Source of the DNA: an uncultured Pseudomonadota bacterium
GTDB taxonomy: Bacteria > Pseudomonadota > Gammaproteobacteria > Burkholderiales > Burkholderiaceae_C
Direction of reading: 5' to 3'
DNA: 64,000 bases
Assembly: GCA_945952465.1 (NCBI GenBank)
Contig: CAMFIB010000001.1
Coordinates: 1,178,001 to 1,242,000 of the forward strand
Notes under the pieces: model-generated
Seen by the model: the letters and a program-made list of their open reading frames with translations, nothing else
Database searches by the model: none
Told to the model about the DNA's origin: nothing
Shown here: positions 41,467 to 52,824 of the stretch, one piece after another
Layout of the letters: every line of letters begins with the position of its first letter
How positions within the stretch are numbered: position 1 is the first letter of the stretch
Program-made: the position numbers and the translations under genes

Positions 41467-42615
41467 GTGACCGAACCCCTCGACACCCCGCTGGCCACCA
41501 CGCCGCTGCACGCGCTGCACCTGGAACTCGGCGCGCGCATGGTGCCCTTCGCCGGCTACAGCATGCCGGTGCAGTACCCCGCCGGGCTGATCGCCGAGCA
41601 CCGCCACACCCGCAGCGCCGCCGGGCTGTTCGACGTCTCCCACATGGGCCAGCTCACGCTGGCAGGCCCCGACGCCGCTGCCGCGTTCGAGTCGCTGATG
41701 CCGGTGGACGTGATCGACCTCGCACCCGGCCGCCAGCGCTACGGCCTGCTGCTGAACGACGACGGCGGCATCCTCGACGACCTGATGTTCCTGAAGCGCG
41801 CCGGAGACATCTTCGTCGTGGTGAATGGGGCCTGCAAGGCGGCGGACATCGCGCACATCCAGAGCCGCATCGGCCAGCGCTGCACCGTCACGCCACGCCC
41901 CGACCTCGCGCTGCTGGCGCTGCAGGGGCCTCAGGCCGCCGTCGCGCTGCAGCGCCTCGTGCCGGGCGTCGACACGCTCGTCTTCATGACCGGCGGCACC
42001 TTCGAGTGGAACGGCGCGCCGCTCACCATCACCCGCAGCGGCTACACCGGCGAGGACGGCTTCGAGATCTCGGTGCCGGGCGACCGCGCGGAAGCGCTGG
42101 CCCGCGCGCTGCTGGCCCAGCCCGAGGTGGCGCCGGTCGGCCTGGGTGCGCGCAACTCGCTGCGGCTGGAAGCCGGCCTGTGCCTCTACGGCAACGACAT
42201 CGACACCACGACGACGCCGGTCGAGGCGGCGCTGAGCTGGGCCATCCAGAAGGTGCGGCGCAGCGGCGGCGCACGCGAGGGCGGATTTCCGGGCGCTTCA
42301 AAAATAATAGCGCAGTTGCCAGATTTGGCGCTGACTGGCGGCGGAAAAGTAGCTCGAAAACGTGTTGGACTGGTGGCTTTGGAGCGGATTCCGGTGCGCG
42401 AGCACACCCCGCTGCACAACGCCGCTGGCGAGCTGGTCGGCGAGGTCACCAGCGGGCTGCTCGGCCCCACCACCGGCCGGCCGATCGCAATGGCCTATGT
42501 GCAGGCAGAATGCTCGGGCCTCGGCACCCGGCTGAACGCCATCGTGCGTGGCAAGCCGGTGACGATGGAAGTGACGGCCATGCCTTTCGTGCCGCCGCGC
42601 TACCACCGGGGCTGA
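41467..42615 (+). CDS. gcvT: Glycine cleavage system T protein (aminomethyltransferase)
   Basis: Moves the methylene group to tetrahydrofolate and releases ammonia. The 382-residue product starts at GTG with AGGA 9 nt upstream (TEPLDTPLATTPLHALHLE); the frame upstream is riboswitch RNA. Motifs: MVPFAGYSMPVQYPAG, FDVSHMGQL, GYTGEDGFEISVPG and GLGARNSLRLEAGLCLYGND. Codons near residues 277-299 come from a dispersed repeat (42297-42362), which lengthens the loop between GGFPGA and ARKRVGLV. Confidence 0.95.
   Translation: MTEPLDTPLATTPLHALHLELGARMVPFAGYSMPVQYPAGLIAEHRHTRSAAGLFDVSHMGQLTLAGPDAAAAFESLMPVDVIDLAPGRQRYGLLLNDDGGILDDLMFLKRAGDIFVVVNGACKAADIAHIQSRIGQRCTVTPRPDLALLALQGPQAAVALQRLVPGVDTLVFMTGGTFEWNGAPLTITRSGYTGEDGFEISVPGDRAEALARALLAQPEVAPVGLGARNSLRLEAGLCLYGNDIDTTTTPVEAALSWAIQKVRRSGGAREGGFPGASKIIAQLPDLALTGGGKVARKRVGLVALERIPVREHTPLHNAAGELVGEVTSGLLGPTTGRPIAMAYVQAECSGLGTRLNAIVRGKPVTMEVTAMPFVPPRYHRG
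42297..42362 (+). repeat. Dispersed repeat, family 1, copy D, inside gcvT
   Basis: CTTCAAAAATAATAGC, a 16-bp variable part, then TTGGCGCTGACTGG, and a closing AAAAGTAGCTCGAAAA. Same layout as the copies at 18.7, 29.0 and 52.4 kb. It is read through in frame, with lower GC than the gene around it. Confidence 0.75.
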
Positions 42616-42656
42616 GACCCATCCCCCCTTTTTTACGAACACAACGGAGAAAAACC

Positions 42657-43028
42657 ATGACGCTGAAGTACACCCGGGACCACGAATGGCTGGAGGCCTC
42701 TGGCAACGTTGCCACGGTCGGCATCACCCAGCACGCGCAGGAAGCGCTGGGCGACGTGGTCTTCATCGAGCTGCCCGAGGTGGGCAGCACCATGGCCGCC
42801 GGGGATGTGGCCGGTGTCGTCGAGTCGGTGAAGGCCGCTGCCGACGTCTTCATGCCGGTTGACGGCGAGATCGTCGAGGTGAACGAGGATCTGAGCCAGG
42901 AACCCTCGATGGTCAACACGGACCCGCTGGGCGACGGCTGGCTCTTCAGGGTCAAGCTGTCCAACCCCGCCCAGCTCGACGCGCTGATGGACGAAACCAC
43001 CTACACCGCGTTCGCGAAGGACGCCTGA
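42657..43028 (+). CDS. gcvH: Glycine cleavage system H protein
   Basis: The 123-residue lipoyl carrier takes the aminomethyl group from GcvP to GcvT. The lipoylated Lys is K59 in [23 protein letters not shown] precedes the ATG, 41 bp after gcvT, and gcvP starts 4 bp later. Confidence 0.97.
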   Translation: MTLKYTRDHEWLEASGNVATVGITQHAQEALGDVVFIELPEVGSTMAAGDVAGVVESVKAAADVFMPVDGEIVEVNEDLSQEPSMVNTDPLGDGWLFRVKLSNPAQLDALMDETTYTAFAKDA

Positions 43029-43032
43029 CCGC

Positions 43033-45939
<2,907 letters not shown>

Positions 45940-45945
45940 GCGGCC

Positions 45946-46749
45946 TCAGCCGTTCTTCGGCACGGCCAGCGTCTTCAGCCGTTCGCGGGCAGAGGCGCTG
46001 GCTTCCGCGCGCGGGTGGGCACGCAGCAGGTCTTCCAGTGTCTGCCGCGCCGCCACCGGGTCGTTCAGCTCGATCTCGCAGTTCGCCGCTGCGAGCTTGG
46101 CGTCGGGCACGCGCGGGCTGTCGGGGGCCGACGTCAGAAACTGCCGCAGGCTGGGCAAGGCCTCCTTGCAGCGCTGCAGGCCGTACAGCGCCTGCCCGTT
46201 CCAGAACAGGGTGGGTGTGCGGTAGCCGCTCTGCGGATACAGCCGCAACAGGTCGGCGAACGACTGCTGCGCCGCGGCCAAGTCGTTCTGGCGGACGGCG
46301 GCAATCGCGGTGTCGTAGAGCCGGCGCTCGGTCGGCTCGGCCACGAACTCGCGGCCGTCGACGTTCACCTTCACCGGCTCCAGCCGCTTCAGGCGGTCGT
46401 CCAGCGCCAGTTGCTGCTCGCGCTGCTGGCGCTGGGCTTCGGCCGCCGCCTTGGCGCCCTGCTCCGCCTGCGCGGTGACCCGTGCCTGCTCGCCGCGCAC
46501 CGCCTGCAACTGGCTCTCCAGGTCCAGCACCCGGCCCTGTGCGCTGGCCGCCGCCTGCTGGCTTTTCTGCAGGTCGGCCACCAGCCGCGCCTGGCTGGCC
46601 TGCACGGCCTCCATCCGGGTACGCAGCTCGACGATGGCGCGGCGCGCCTCGATGTCGTCGAAAGGTCCGGCCAGTGCCGCGGTGGCGCCGGTCAGGGCGG
46701 CCACCGCCAGCAGGCGCCGGGCGAAGCGTGGAAGCGTGATCTTTTTCAT
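45946..46749 (-). CDS. YbgF/CpoB-like TPR protein with signal peptide
   Basis: The 267-residue protein starts at MKKITLPRFARRLL with AGGAGAC upstream. A signal peptide (1-26), a long coiled coil (about 30-125; rich in Q, A, E, R) and a TPR domain (about 140-265; RLYDTAIAAVRQNDLAAAQQ) give the CpoB layout. True cpoB sits in the tol-pal operon; here the gene follows the surface-type protein gene by 27 bp instead, so it is probably a paralogue serving that protein. Confidence 0.82.
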   Translation of the reverse strand: MKKITLPRFARRLLAVAALTGATAALAGPFDDIEARRAIVELRTRMEAVQASQARLVADLQKSQQAAASAQGRVLDLESQLQAVRGEQARVTAQAEQGAKAAAEAQRQQREQQLALDDRLKRLEPVKVNVDGREFVAEPTERRLYDTAIAAVRQNDLAAAQQSFADLLRLYPQSGYRTPTLFWNGQALYGLQRCKEALPSLRQFLTSAPDSPRVPDAKLAAANCEIELNDPVAARQTLEDLLRAHPRAEASASARERLKTLAVPKNG

Positions 46750-46776
46750 TGTTGTCTCCTCAGTCATGGCGGGCGG

Positions 46777-48720
46777 TCACAGCTGCGGGTGCAGCAGGCC
46801 CAACAGGCCGCCCAGCCCGTGTTCGGCGCCGGAGGGTGCCAGCGTGGACAGCGGCGCCAGCGTGGAAGCCACGAGCGTGTGCTCGGCTCCAGACGATGTG
46901 CCCAGGCCACCCAGCAGGCCGCCGTCTGAACCGAGCAGACCGCCCAGCAGCGTTTCCACCGGCTGCAGCACCGTGCCCAGCCCGTTGCCCGCCGAACCGC
47001 CCAGCACCTGCGACACCTGATCCACCAGGTGGCTGGCCGAGGCACTGTCGGTGGAGGCGGCCGCCGTGGCCCCGCCCAAACCGCCCAGCAGCCCACCGCC
47101 GGTGAGCCCGCCCAACAGACCGTTGGCGCCCAGCACGCCGTCGAGAGGCCCGCCCGTGGCGTCGGCGCCACCGGTCAGTCCACCCAGCAGGCCGCCGAGC
47201 AGCCCGCCCTGGCCATCGCCGGTCAGTCCGCCGAGAAGGTGGTTGACGCCATCGGTCAGAAAGTCCACCTGCGTGTTCACGTCGGCGATGAGCGACTGGG
47301 TGGCGCCCTGGCCCAGCAGCGGGTCGAGCAGCCCGCTGGCCAACTGGCCGACGGGGGTTGTGACGCTCGATACGAGGTGGTCCACCGGGTCCAGCGCGTT
47401 GGGCGAATCCGGCGTGAAACCGGCGCCCAGCAGGGGCGCGAGCAGGTGGTCGGCGGCGTTGGTGACGGTGGCGACCACGCTGTCGACCGGTTTCAGCACA
47501 CCCCCCAGCCCCAGGCCGGTGAGAAGGCCGCTGTCGAGCGCGCCCGTCACGCTGCCTACCAGATGGGTGGCCGGGTCCAGCAACTGGCTGGAGCCGGGTG
47601 CCGCCGCCGCCGGCTGGCCGAACACACCGGCAAGCACGCCGGCCAGGCCGTCCACCAGGCCGCTGCTGCCCGCGCCGGTGCCCAGCAGCGACTGCACCGC
47701 GCCCCCGCTGCCCAGCAGATGGTCCACGGCGTCGGTGAGAAAGTCCACCTGGGTGTTCAACGGCGCAATCAGGGTCTGCGTGGCGCCGGTGCCCAGCAAC
47801 GGGTCGAGCACACCGCCCAGCACGCCGCCCACGGCGCCCGTGACCGTGCCGACCAGGTTGTCGACCGGGTCCAGCGCGTTGGGGTTGTCGGCCTTGAAGT
47901 TGCCACCGGTCAGCGGCGCCAGCACGGCGTTGCCGGTGTCGGTGACGGCACTGACCACGCCGTCGAGCGGCTGCAGGACGGCGCCCAGACCGGTGGCCGC
48001 GAGCGGGCCGCTGGCGACCGCATGGGTCAGGTTTTGCACCGCGGTGGCGGTCGGGTCCAGCAGGCCCGTGCCTTGCGCCGATGGTGGCGGCGGTGGGGGC
48101 GGAGGTGGAGGCGGAGGTGGAGGCGGCGGAGGGGGTGGTGGTGGCGGCGGATTGGTGCCGCCTCCCCCGTCGCCGTCACCGCCGCCGCTGTTGGCCAACG
48201 CGGCGCCAGCGGCCAGACCACCGAGCAGTGCCAGCCAGCCGGCGTCGAACAGGCCCGCGCCGGCGGTGGCGGGCTTGCGCACCGCCAGCGTGGTGGCGCG
48301 GCTCGGGTTTTCGGCGCTGTCGATCACCATGTCGCCTGCGGCGAGGTCGACCACCACCTGTTCCGCCTCACCGGGCGCGGTGGCTTTCAGGCCCACCACC
48401 GCCTCGCTGCCGCCCACCAGCTTGCCGCTGAGCGGCATTTCGTTGGGCTGGCGGCCGGGAAACACGACGTCGGCGGTCGCGTTGGAGGGCACCACGATGC
48501 GGTCGCCGGCCAGCACCGCCATCTGCTGGCCCTTGACGGGCAGATGCTCGCCGTTGCGGACGATTTCCACGCCCGGCCCCGCCTGCGTGATGACGCCCAG
48601 CCCGGACGCTTCGCGCGCCGTGGTGCTGAGGTTGTCGAGCGATTCCTTGCGATCGAAGGGTTGGCTGACCGCGGCCGAGGTCAGCAACGCTTCGTCGCTC
48701 ATTTCATATTGGCCTTCCAC
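46777..48720 (-). CDS. Repeat-rich surface-type protein with 23-proline tract
   Basis: The 647-residue product starts at GTG (48720) or ATG (48702, MSDEALL); both have GGAAGG nearby. Residues 42-150 (VITQAGPGVEIVRNG, AVLAGDRIVVPSNATADVVF) resemble the N-terminal retention or FecR-like module of large adhesins. A membrane-like helix (about 158-178) and Gly-rich stretch lead to P191-P213, all proline. Then come two 118-residue repeats (221-338 and 381-498, exactly 160 apart), a Gly/Leu-rich part with GLLGGL units, and a partial third repeat near 565-600. Surface location is inferred. I do not recognise a named family. Confidence 0.75.
   Translation of the reverse strand: MEGQYEMSDEALLTSAAVSQPFDRKESLDNLSTTAREASGLGVITQAGPGVEIVRNGEHLPVKGQQMAVLAGDRIVVPSNATADVVFPGRQPNEMPLSGKLVGGSEAVVGLKATAPGEAEQVVVDLAAGDMVIDSAENPSRATTLAVRKPATAGAGLFDAGWLALLGGLAAGAALANSGGGDGDGGGGTNPPPPPPPPPPPPPPPPPPPPPPPSAQGTGLLDPTATAVQNLTHAVASGPLAATGLGAVLQPLDGVVSAVTDTGNAVLAPLTGGNFKADNPNALDPVDNLVGTVTGAVGGVLGGVLDPLLGTGATQTLIAPLNTQVDFLTDAVDHLLGSGGAVQSLLGTGAGSSGLVDGLAGVLAGVFGQPAAAAPGSSQLLDPATHLVGSVTGALDSGLLTGLGLGGVLKPVDSVVATVTNAADHLLAPLLGAGFTPDSPNALDPVDHLVSSVTTPVGQLASGLLDPLLGQGATQSLIADVNTQVDFLTDGVNHLLGGLTGDGQGGLLGGLLGGLTGGADATGGPLDGVLGANGLLGGLTGGGLLGGLGGATAAASTDSASASHLVDQVSQVLGGSAGNGLGTVLQPVETLLGGLLGSDGGLLGGLGTSSGAEHTLVASTLAPLSTLAPSGAEHGLGGLLGLLHPQL
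48082..48150 (-). repeat. Polyproline-coding GGN trinucleotide tract
   Basis: On the plus strand 23 consecutive NGG triplets (TGG, CGG, AGG, GGG) encode prolines 191-213 on the minus strand. The G-rich strand has many runs of two or more G and could form quadruplex structure. Synonymous codons are mixed, which limits slippage. Confidence 0.85.
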
Positions 48721-49209
48721 TTGTCATTTCCTTCCGTGATTTTTTTCACATACGGTGGAAATGATAGAAATTCCAACAATTCAATACAAATGAGGCATCA
48801 CGCTTACCCCTTGAAAATCATTGAAGACTAAAAACTCCTTTGATCGGAATTTCCTGCGCAGATGTAATACTTTCCATGTCATCCAACGGAGGTAATCCCG
48901 CCGCCCTACGCCGCACGTTCGGTGATTTCACTCCGCCATTGCCAGCGGCGTAACGCTATTCCATCCGTTCTGGCCGCCATCACCCAGCTCAGCATGGTCG
49001 ATGAAAAATATCTGGCACAACATCGGCGTTGGGATGGCGCAACATTCCATCATTCAATTCTTTTCGAAGAGTGAGAAATATGTCACGATTTGAAAGAAAG
49101 CGTGAATTAATTCCACTCGCGCTCGCTTGATCCACCGGCTGCTGAAAATGAATGTTTTGGTTTTCATTTTGGCTGGTGAATTTGAATTTTGAATGATTTG
49201 GTTTACACA
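48721..49209. promoter_or_regulatory. AT-rich divergent regulatory region
   Basis: Nearly 490 bp without a supported gene between the surface-type protein and the LuxR gene, far richer in A and T than the rest of the window. It includes an inverted repeat AAAATGAA-N10-TTCATTTT (49145-49152 and 49163-49170) about 40 bp before the LuxR ATG, and several TGAATTT/GAATG repeats. It likely holds both promoters and operator sites. Confidence 0.55.
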
Positions 49210-49725
49210 ATGACGGACGGTGCGGAGGGGGGCTTGCGGATAGGCCTGTGGGGATTTGAAGAACCCGACGTCGAGGCGCTGCGGCGCCTGGCGGCTGCGG
49301 TGGTGCCCGGCACCGTGTGCCTGGCCCACCAGGGCGGCAGCCCGGTGTGCGATGGCTGGCTGGTCGCGTCCAGCGCCAAAACGCCCCGCCCGGCGCCGCG
49401 CGGCTTGCGCCCGACGCCGCTGTGCCGCATCGCCTCCCCCATTTCCACCGCAGATGGCGAATGCCCAGAGCCCCTGAAGACCGAGCTGACGGCCTGGCTG
49501 CAGCGGCTGCGAACGCCGCCGTCTGCCGCGCCATCGAAGGCCAGCGTGCTGTCGCCCCGCGAATGCGAGGTGCTGGAGCTGTTGAGCCAGGGGCTGTCGA
49601 ACGACGCGATTGCGGTGCGGCTGTCGATCCGCGTGTCGACCGTGAAAACCTATCTGCGGCGCGTGTTCGCAAGAACCGGCGCCACCAACCGGACGCACGC
49701 CGTCGCCCTCTACCTCGCACGTTAG
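49210..49725 (+). CDS. Orphan LuxR-type transcriptional regulator
   Basis: The 171-residue product has an N-terminal part of about 100 residues with no known domain (RIGLWGFEEPDVEALRRLAAA) and a C-terminal LuxR helix-turn-helix (about 110-168; LSPRECEVLELLSQGLSNDA). The first part could be a degenerate receiver-like domain, but phosphorylation residues are not apparent. Start is uncertain: ATG at 49210 or TTG at 49189, neither with a good ribosome site. Divergent from the surface-type protein gene, which it probably regulates. Confidence 0.8.
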   Translation: MTDGAEGGLRIGLWGFEEPDVEALRRLAAAVVPGTVCLAHQGGSPVCDGWLVASSAKTPRPAPRGLRPTPLCRIASPISTADGECPEPLKTELTAWLQRLRTPPSAAPSKASVLSPRECEVLELLSQGLSNDAIAVRLSIRVSTVKTYLRRVFARTGATNRTHAVALYLAR

Positions 49726-49741
49726 CTCTGCGCAGGTGATC

Positions 49742-49784
49742 GGCGCCGGAGCGGTTGGGCCTTGCGGCCGCCAGCCCCGGCGCC
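49742..49784 (+). terminator. Candidate terminator after the LuxR gene
   Basis: GGCGCCGG and CCGGCGCC form 8-bp arms around a 27-nt loop, followed by TTTCCCTTCCTT. The U-tract is poor, so strength is uncertain. Confidence 0.4.
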
Positions 49785-49919
49785 TTTCCCTTCCTTAACG
49801 CACTTTTTCACGGTGCCACGGCGGCTCCAAGGCCTCTGCGCGGGCCCGGCGGGCGCGCCGTGTGCCCATTTATACGGCCGCCATCCGGTGGCGTGAAGGG
49901 CATCGCCGGCCCTTCGGTA

Positions 49920-50774
49920 TCAAGGCGTAACGCTTGCCGCCGCGGGCGGCAGCACGAAAGCGTCCATGGCCAGCAGGCCGTACATCACTTCGCGGCTCAG
50001 GTAGTGTGGCGCCACGCCTGCGCCCTCGCCCCAGTCGGAGGCGCCGAGCGCGAAGAAAAGAGGCAGAAAGTGGTCATCCTCCGGGTGCGCGCGCGCGGCG
50101 TGGGGGGCGCGCTGGCGGTAGTCGAACAAGGCCTCGGCGTCGTGGCGAACGACGGCGTCTTCCACCCAGCGGGCGAAGGCGGTGACATAGGGCTGGGGCG
50201 GCGCGTCGATCGGGGGAATGCCGCCGAAGAATTCGCGCAGGTTGTGGGTCATGCTGCCGGTGGACATGAGCAGCACGCCGTCGTCGCGCAGGCCGCGCAG
50301 CGCACGGCCGATGGCGAACACGTCTTTCGGCCCTGCGTGCTGCGGCAACGCCACCTGCACCAGCGGCACGTCGGCCTGCGGCAGCAGGTGCAGCAGCGGC
50401 ACCCAGGCGCCATGGTCGAACGGGCGTTGCGCGTCGAGGGCGGTGGGAATGCCGGCCTGCCGCAGCCGCGCCGCGATGTCTTGGGCCAGCGCGGGCTCGC
50501 CGGGCGCCGGGTATTGCAACTGGTACAGCGCGGGCGGGAAGCCGCCGAAGTCGTGCCAGGTGGCGGGCCGCGGCCCGGACATGACGGCGGCCTGCGGCGC
50601 CGTCCAGTGCGGTGACATCAGCACCACGGCGCGCGGCTTGCGCTGCGCGAGCAGCTCCGCGCCCCACTGCGTGAGCGCGGGGCCGCTGGTGCCGGCGTCG
50701 ATGGCGAAGAGCGGCGCGCCGTGGGAAACGAACAGGGCCGGCAAGCCGTGGGTGGGAACAGGAGCGTGTTGCAT
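49920..50774 (-). CDS. LigB-type extradiol dioxygenase (4,5-DOPA dioxygenase family)
   Basis: The 284-residue non-heme iron enzyme belongs to the YgiD/DODA family that opens catechol rings outside the diol. Motifs: LPALFVSHGAPLFAID with the metal His, VVLMSPHWTAPQ, FDHGAWVPLLHLLPQADVP and STGSMTHNLREFFG. ATG at 50774 (MQHAPVPTHGLPAL) is chosen because residues upstream in the open frame are not family-like. No adjacent pathway genes are seen. Confidence 0.9.
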   Translation of the reverse strand: MQHAPVPTHGLPALFVSHGAPLFAIDAGTSGPALTQWGAELLAQRKPRAVVLMSPHWTAPQAAVMSGPRPATWHDFGGFPPALYQLQYPAPGEPALAQDIAARLRQAGIPTALDAQRPFDHGAWVPLLHLLPQADVPLVQVALPQHAGPKDVFAIGRALRGLRDDGVLLMSTGSMTHNLREFFGGIPPIDAPPQPYVTAFARWVEDAVVRHDAEALFDYRQRAPHAARAHPEDDHFLPLFFALGASDWGEGAGVAPHYLSREVMYGLLAMDAFVLPPAAASVTP

Positions 50775-50966
50775 ACGAAAGTAGTCGTTACGTGAATCGG
50801 ATCTCGTCACAGTCGCAACCGGCTGACAGGCCAGCGCGGTGCCGCAGGCGGCGTGCGCCAGAGAAAAAAACCGGCGATGGCAATTGGTTACAGATATTGC
50901 AAACCCCACGGGTTTTCAAGGGGCGGGCTGTCTACGATGCGCTCTCATTTTTGAAGGAGAGACACC

Positions 50967-51548
50967 GTGGCCCTGCCGACCCCATTCTTCAACAACAAGC
51001 GCGAATCCGACGGTTATGGATTGCGCAACGCCACCGCTGGCCACACCGGCCAGACGGCGGGCACCGCGCCACTGGCGACGGCCGCCTCCAGCGCCCAGGC
51101 GCAAGCCGCCAACGCACAGGCCAGCGCCGATTCGGCGCAGCCGGCCGAGGGCGGCAGCAAGCTGACCGTCGGGCCCAACATCAAGCTCAAGGGCGTGGAA
51201 ATCACCGACTGCGACACGCTGGTGGTGGAAGGCACCGTGGAGGCGACCATGGATTCGCGCGTGATCCGCATCGCCGAAACCGGCGCTTTCAAGGGCTCTG
51301 CGGAGATCGATTTCGCGGAGATCCGCGGCGCTTTCGACGGCAACCTGACGGTGCGCCAGAAGCTGATGATCCACGCCACCGGGCGGGTGAACGGCAAGAT
51401 CCATTACGGCAAGCTCGTGATCGAAGAAGGCGGCCAGTTGACCGGGCAGATCGAAGTCGGCACGGCCGGGGCGCGCAGCGCCACGGTGGCCAAGCCGCAG
51501 GTGGTGGCCGGCGGCCGGCCGTCGCCGCAGGCCACGGCAGCGGCCTGA
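50967..51548 (+). CDS. Bactofilin (polymer-forming cytoskeletal protein)
   Basis: The 193-residue product starts at GTG with GAAGGAGA upstream. The central bactofilin beta-helix (about 64-165) contains the repeating pattern VEITDCDTLVVEGTVEATMD and GRVNGKIHYGKLVIEEGGQLTG; N- and C-terminal tails are disordered Ala-rich. Bactofilins polymerise without nucleotide and position cell-wall or polarity proteins. Stands alone, divergent from the dioxygenase gene. Confidence 0.92.
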   Translation: MALPTPFFNNKRESDGYGLRNATAGHTGQTAGTAPLATAASSAQAQAANAQASADSAQPAEGGSKLTVGPNIKLKGVEITDCDTLVVEGTVEATMDSRVIRIAETGAFKGSAEIDFAEIRGAFDGNLTVRQKLMIHATGRVNGKIHYGKLVIEEGGQLTGQIEVGTAGARSATVAKPQVVAGGRPSPQATAAA

Positions 51549-51572
51549 AGCGGCCAAACGCGGGCTGCCCGT

Positions 51573-52256
51573 TCAGCCTGCCGTGGTGGCGGGCCGGGCG
51601 GCGGCCTGCGCCACCTGCCGAATGGCCTGCGCGTAGGTTTCGGCGGACTGGGCGCCGCTCAGCAGATGGCGCTGGTTGAGCACCACCGCCGGCACCGCGT
51701 GTATGCCGGCCTGTTGCCAGAGGGCTTGCGCCGCGCGCACCTCGTCGGCGAACGCGCCGCTGGCCAGCACCTCGCGGGCGGCGCCGGCATCGAGGCCGGC
51801 TTTCCGGGCGGCGGCGAGCAGCACCTCGTGCGACGAGGGGTCTTGACCGTCGGTGAAATAGGCGGCCAGCAGCGCCATTTTCAGCGCCACCTGCCGGCCT
51901 TCGCCCTGCCCCTCGGCCCAGTGCAGCAGCCGGTGCGCGTCGAAGGTGTTGTAGATGCGGCCCCGCCCTTCGGGTCTGAAGGTGAAACCCTCGGCCGCGC
52001 CGCGCTGCCGGATGGTTTCGCGGATCTGCGCCTGCTGGGCGGGCGTGCTGCCGTACTTGCCGGTCAGGTGCTCGGTGATGTCTTGGCCGCCGGGGCCCAT
52101 CTGCGGGTTCAACTCGAACGGCTGCAGGTGCAGGTCCACCGCCACGTCGCCGGCCGTCTGTTCGACGGCACGCAGCAGTGCCGACAGCCCCACCGCGCAC
52201 CAGGGGCACGAAACGTCGGACACCACGTCGATTCGGAGAGAGGGTTCTTCGGTCAT
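51573..52256 (-). CDS. DsbA family oxidoreductase (FrnE-like)
   Basis: The 227-residue cytoplasmic thioredoxin-fold protein has the active site C-P-W-C in VVSDVSCPWCAVGLSALL and the cis-Pro loop HAVPAVVLNQRHLLSGAQ. No signal peptide, as in FrnE-like proteins implicated in polyketide and stress metabolism. Convergent with the bactofilin gene. Confidence 0.92.
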   Translation of the reverse strand: MTEEPSLRIDVVSDVSCPWCAVGLSALLRAVEQTAGDVAVDLHLQPFELNPQMGPGGQDITEHLTGKYGSTPAQQAQIRETIRQRGAAEGFTFRPEGRGRIYNTFDAHRLLHWAEGQGEGRQVALKMALLAAYFTDGQDPSSHEVLLAAARKAGLDAGAAREVLASGAFADEVRAAQALWQQAGIHAVPAVVLNQRHLLSGAQSAETYAQAIRQVAQAAARPATTAG

Positions 52257-52340
52257 GCGGCGATGCTAGTGCGGGCGCCAAATCCGCATCGGCGGCGTGG
52301 CCGGGCTCGCCGCCTGATCCGAGAGCTGCCGGTCGCTCTT

Positions 52341-52408
52341 ATTTCAGGAGCTACAACACCAGCATTGGCGCTGACTTGGGGCCGATTTCATGCCGAAATT
52401 CGGCAGAA
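52341..52408 (+). repeat. Dispersed repeat, family 1, copy C
   Basis: Intergenic copy between the DsbA-like and arfB genes: TTTCAGGAGCTACAACA, TTGGCGCTGACTTGG at 52365-52379, then GGCCGATTTCATGCCGAAAT. It shares TTGGCGCTGACT with the gcvT copy and GCGCTGACTTG with copies A and B. Confidence 0.75.
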
Positions 52409-52416
52409 TCCGGCTG

Positions 52417-52824
52417 TCAATCGCCCAACGGGCGTCGGTTCTGCTTGGTGGCCGACCGCTGGCGCTTGTCGTCGAGCCGGCGCTGGCGCGACGCCCGGGT
52501 GGGTCGCGTCGGCCGGCGCACCCTCGGCGGCGTCGCGACCGACTGCACCATCGCATTCAGCCGCTCCAGCGCCTCCTGCCGGTTCATGTCCTGGCTGCGG
52601 TGCTGCTGCGCCTTCAGCACGACCTCGCCGGCGTCGGTGATGCGGTGGTCGCGCAGCGCGAGCAGGCGCGCCTTCACGTCGTCCGGCAGCGAGGAGCGGG
52701 CGACGTCGAAGCGCAAATGCACCGCGCTCGACACCTTGTTCACGTTCTGGCCGCCCGCCCCCTGCGCGCGGACCGCCTTCCACTCGCACTCGCGCTCGTC
52801 GATGACCGGAGGCCGGTCAGACAT
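52417..52824 (-). CDS. arfB: Alternative ribosome-rescue factor / peptidyl-tRNA hydrolase
   Basis: Releases peptides from stalled ribosomes. The 135-residue product has the catalytic GGQ (residues 24-26) in RAQGAGGQNVNKVSSAVHLRF, and the long basic C-terminal tail (SRQRRLDDKRQRSATKQNRR) that enters the empty mRNA channel. The ATG overlaps the aroQ stop as TGATG. Confidence 0.93.
   Translation of the reverse strand: MSDRPPVIDERECEWKAVRAQGAGGQNVNKVSSAVHLRFDVARSSLPDDVKARLLALRDHRITDAGEVVLKAQQHRSQDMNRQEALERLNAMVQSVATPPRVRRPTRPTRASRQRRLDDKRQRSATKQNRRPLGD

Noticed and set aside
47100..48060. Repeated GLLGGL-type coding units as a CRISPR array
   Set aside because: The units are in one long reading frame, vary in spacing and sequence, and lack conserved direct repeats with unique spacers.
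51573..52256. DsbA-like protein as periplasmic disulfide oxidase
   Set aside because: No signal peptide is present and the sequence fits the cytoplasmic FrnE-like group.
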